DNA of 5,839 nucleotides. It comes from Bacteroidales bacterium UBA2716. Its GTDB lineage: Bacteria > Bacteroidota > Bacteroidia > Bacteroidales > UBA932. The translations under genes were made by a program, and so were the position numbers. A model generated the notes under the pieces. The model made no database searches and had not been told where the DNA came from. It saw nothing but the letters and a program-made list of their open reading frames with translations. The DNA lies in NCBI GenBank assembly GCA_002354005.1, contig DEKS01000167.1, positions 1 through 5,839 of the forward strand, written 5' to 3'. Positions 5,115-5,839 of this stretch are shown one piece after another (the stretch's first letter is position 1; the number at the start of each line of letters is the position of its first letter).

Positions 5115-5839
5115 ATGATAGTAAAAGCATTCGTCCTTAAGCAACGTTCCATTGGAAAGATTGCAAGCCTGTGCGCACCGGACACCATCGCCGTCATCCG
5201 GCCGCAGCGCACCATCGAAGGCATGTTCCGCGAAGCCATCCGGAAAACCATCCAGGAGAAACAATCGGCCGGGGAGGACTTGGAGGCCATCCGGAAGTAT
5301 TTCCTGGACATGGCGGTGAATCCTGCGTACGTCCAGACGGTGGAAAAAAGCATCGACACCATTTCTACCTACCTCAGGGAAGCCATGTACGTGCAAACCT
5401 CGTCCGTGGCCATTGAGGACTATGTGATGGCCAAATGCGCCCGCCTGTGCGCGGAGGCCGTGAACCAGCACGTGCGGGGGAAACTTCTGGATGGCACAGA
5501 GCTCATGATTTGCAGCAGTGACTCCAAAGGCGAGCAGCACTTTGACTGGAACGCCTCCAAAGAGCAAATCATAGCCCGCTGTCAAGGCAACGCCCCGATG
5601 GTGATTTCCGGCGGTTACGGCCGGCTCACTTCCGGCTACGTGGTGCGTGTGGGAAAAGACGGTGCCCACTTGATGGCCGCCCTTATCGCCGCCGTTTTAA
5701 AGGCAACCACCATCGAATTCCATGTGGAAGCCCATGGCGTAGAGGGCCAGGAGGCCATCACCTACGACGAAGCCGCGCACTACTGTGCCTCGGACCGTGC
5801 ACCTTTCTCTTCCTATGCCATCTGGCCGGCCAAGAATGC
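5115..5839 (+). CDS. Aspartokinase-like (amino acid kinase fold) protein, partial, with degenerate kinase motifs
   Basis: The frame is open from ATG 5115 to the window edge (241 codons, no stop); an in-frame TAA at 5091 supports this start. Residues 162-240 align by eye with the end of the aspartokinase catalytic domain. VISGGYGRLTSGY sits where LysC has the TQGFIG segment, VGKDGAHLMAALIAAVLKA where it has GRGGSDYTAALLAEAL, and ITYDEAAHYCASDRAPFSSYAIWPAK where it has the FAEAAEMATFGAKVLHPA segment. Differences are striking. The N-terminal KFGGTS becomes KQRSIG (9-14), GR(G/E)GSD becomes GKDGAH (180-185), and the loop that carries the TxDPR nucleotide-binding segment is missing between EFHVEAHGV and ITYDEAA. 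It is therefore related to aspartokinase, the first step of the Lys/Thr/Met pathway, but probably not an active kinase. Any C-terminal ACT domains would lie outside the window. Family moderately sure; function unknown. Confidence 0.65.
   Translation, partial: MIVKAFVLKQRSIGKIASLCAPDTIAVIRPQRTIEGMFREAIRKTIQEKQSAGEDLEAIRKYFLDMAVNPAYVQTVEKSIDTISTYLREAMYVQTSSVAIEDYVMAKCARLCAEAVNQHVRGKLLDGTELMICSSDSKGEQHFDWNASKEQIIARCQGNAPMVISGGYGRLTSGYVVRVGKDGAHLMAALIAAVLKATTIEFHVEAHGVEGQEAITYDEAAHYCASDRAPFSSYAIWPAKN

Noticed and set aside
5097..5669. A 190-codon minus-strand open frame over the aspartokinase-like gene
   Set aside because: It is antisense to the frame with recognisable aspartokinase similarity and a well-placed promoter, and its translation shows no domain.

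Overview
The window looks like a chromosomal housekeeping segment from a member of the Bacteroidota, most likely order Bacteroidales. The main evidence is a repeated promoter signature. Almost every transcription unit starts from a TAnnTTTG-type -7 element, often with a TTTG-like -33 element about 17-20 bases upstream. Start codons lack Shine-Dalgarno sequences and sit behind AT-rich leaders. The tRNAs do not encode CCA, the HisRS is of the eukaryote-like type common in this phylum, and a 'GTCATnCCGAGC'-type intergenic repeat is present. Coding regions are fairly GC-rich and intergenic regions AT-rich. I cannot place it to genus.

Layout. 1-166: AT-rich spacer with a rightward promoter and a GC-rich hairpin; this is either the end of the glnA unit, a very short RNA gene, or both. 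167-1681 (-): glutamine synthetase with its own promoter. 1682-1841: spacer with a dispersed-repeat-like segment. 1842-2597 (+): AlkD-like DNA alkylation repair protein, nearly leaderless. 2636-2708 (-): tRNA-Gly(CCC), with a strong terminator whose U tract overlaps the alkylation-repair stop codon. 2763-4106 (+): histidyl-tRNA synthetase, divergent from tRNA-Gly across a 54-base shared promoter region. 4151-4223 (+): initiator tRNA-fMet with its own promoter and a strong terminator. 4286-4972 (-): five-helix membrane protein of the YczE/YyaS/YitT (DUF6198) type. 5115-end (+): aspartokinase-like protein, cut by the window edge, with degraded kinase motifs.

The genes do not form one pathway. 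They are mostly single-gene units in alternating orientation. The only thematic link is translation: HisRS, tRNA-Gly and tRNA-fMet sit together, and hisS has no terminator of its own before tRNA-fMet. I found no mobile element, CRISPR array or defence system. The least ordinary items are the aspartokinase-like pseudoenzyme candidate at the right edge and the possible small RNA at the left edge.
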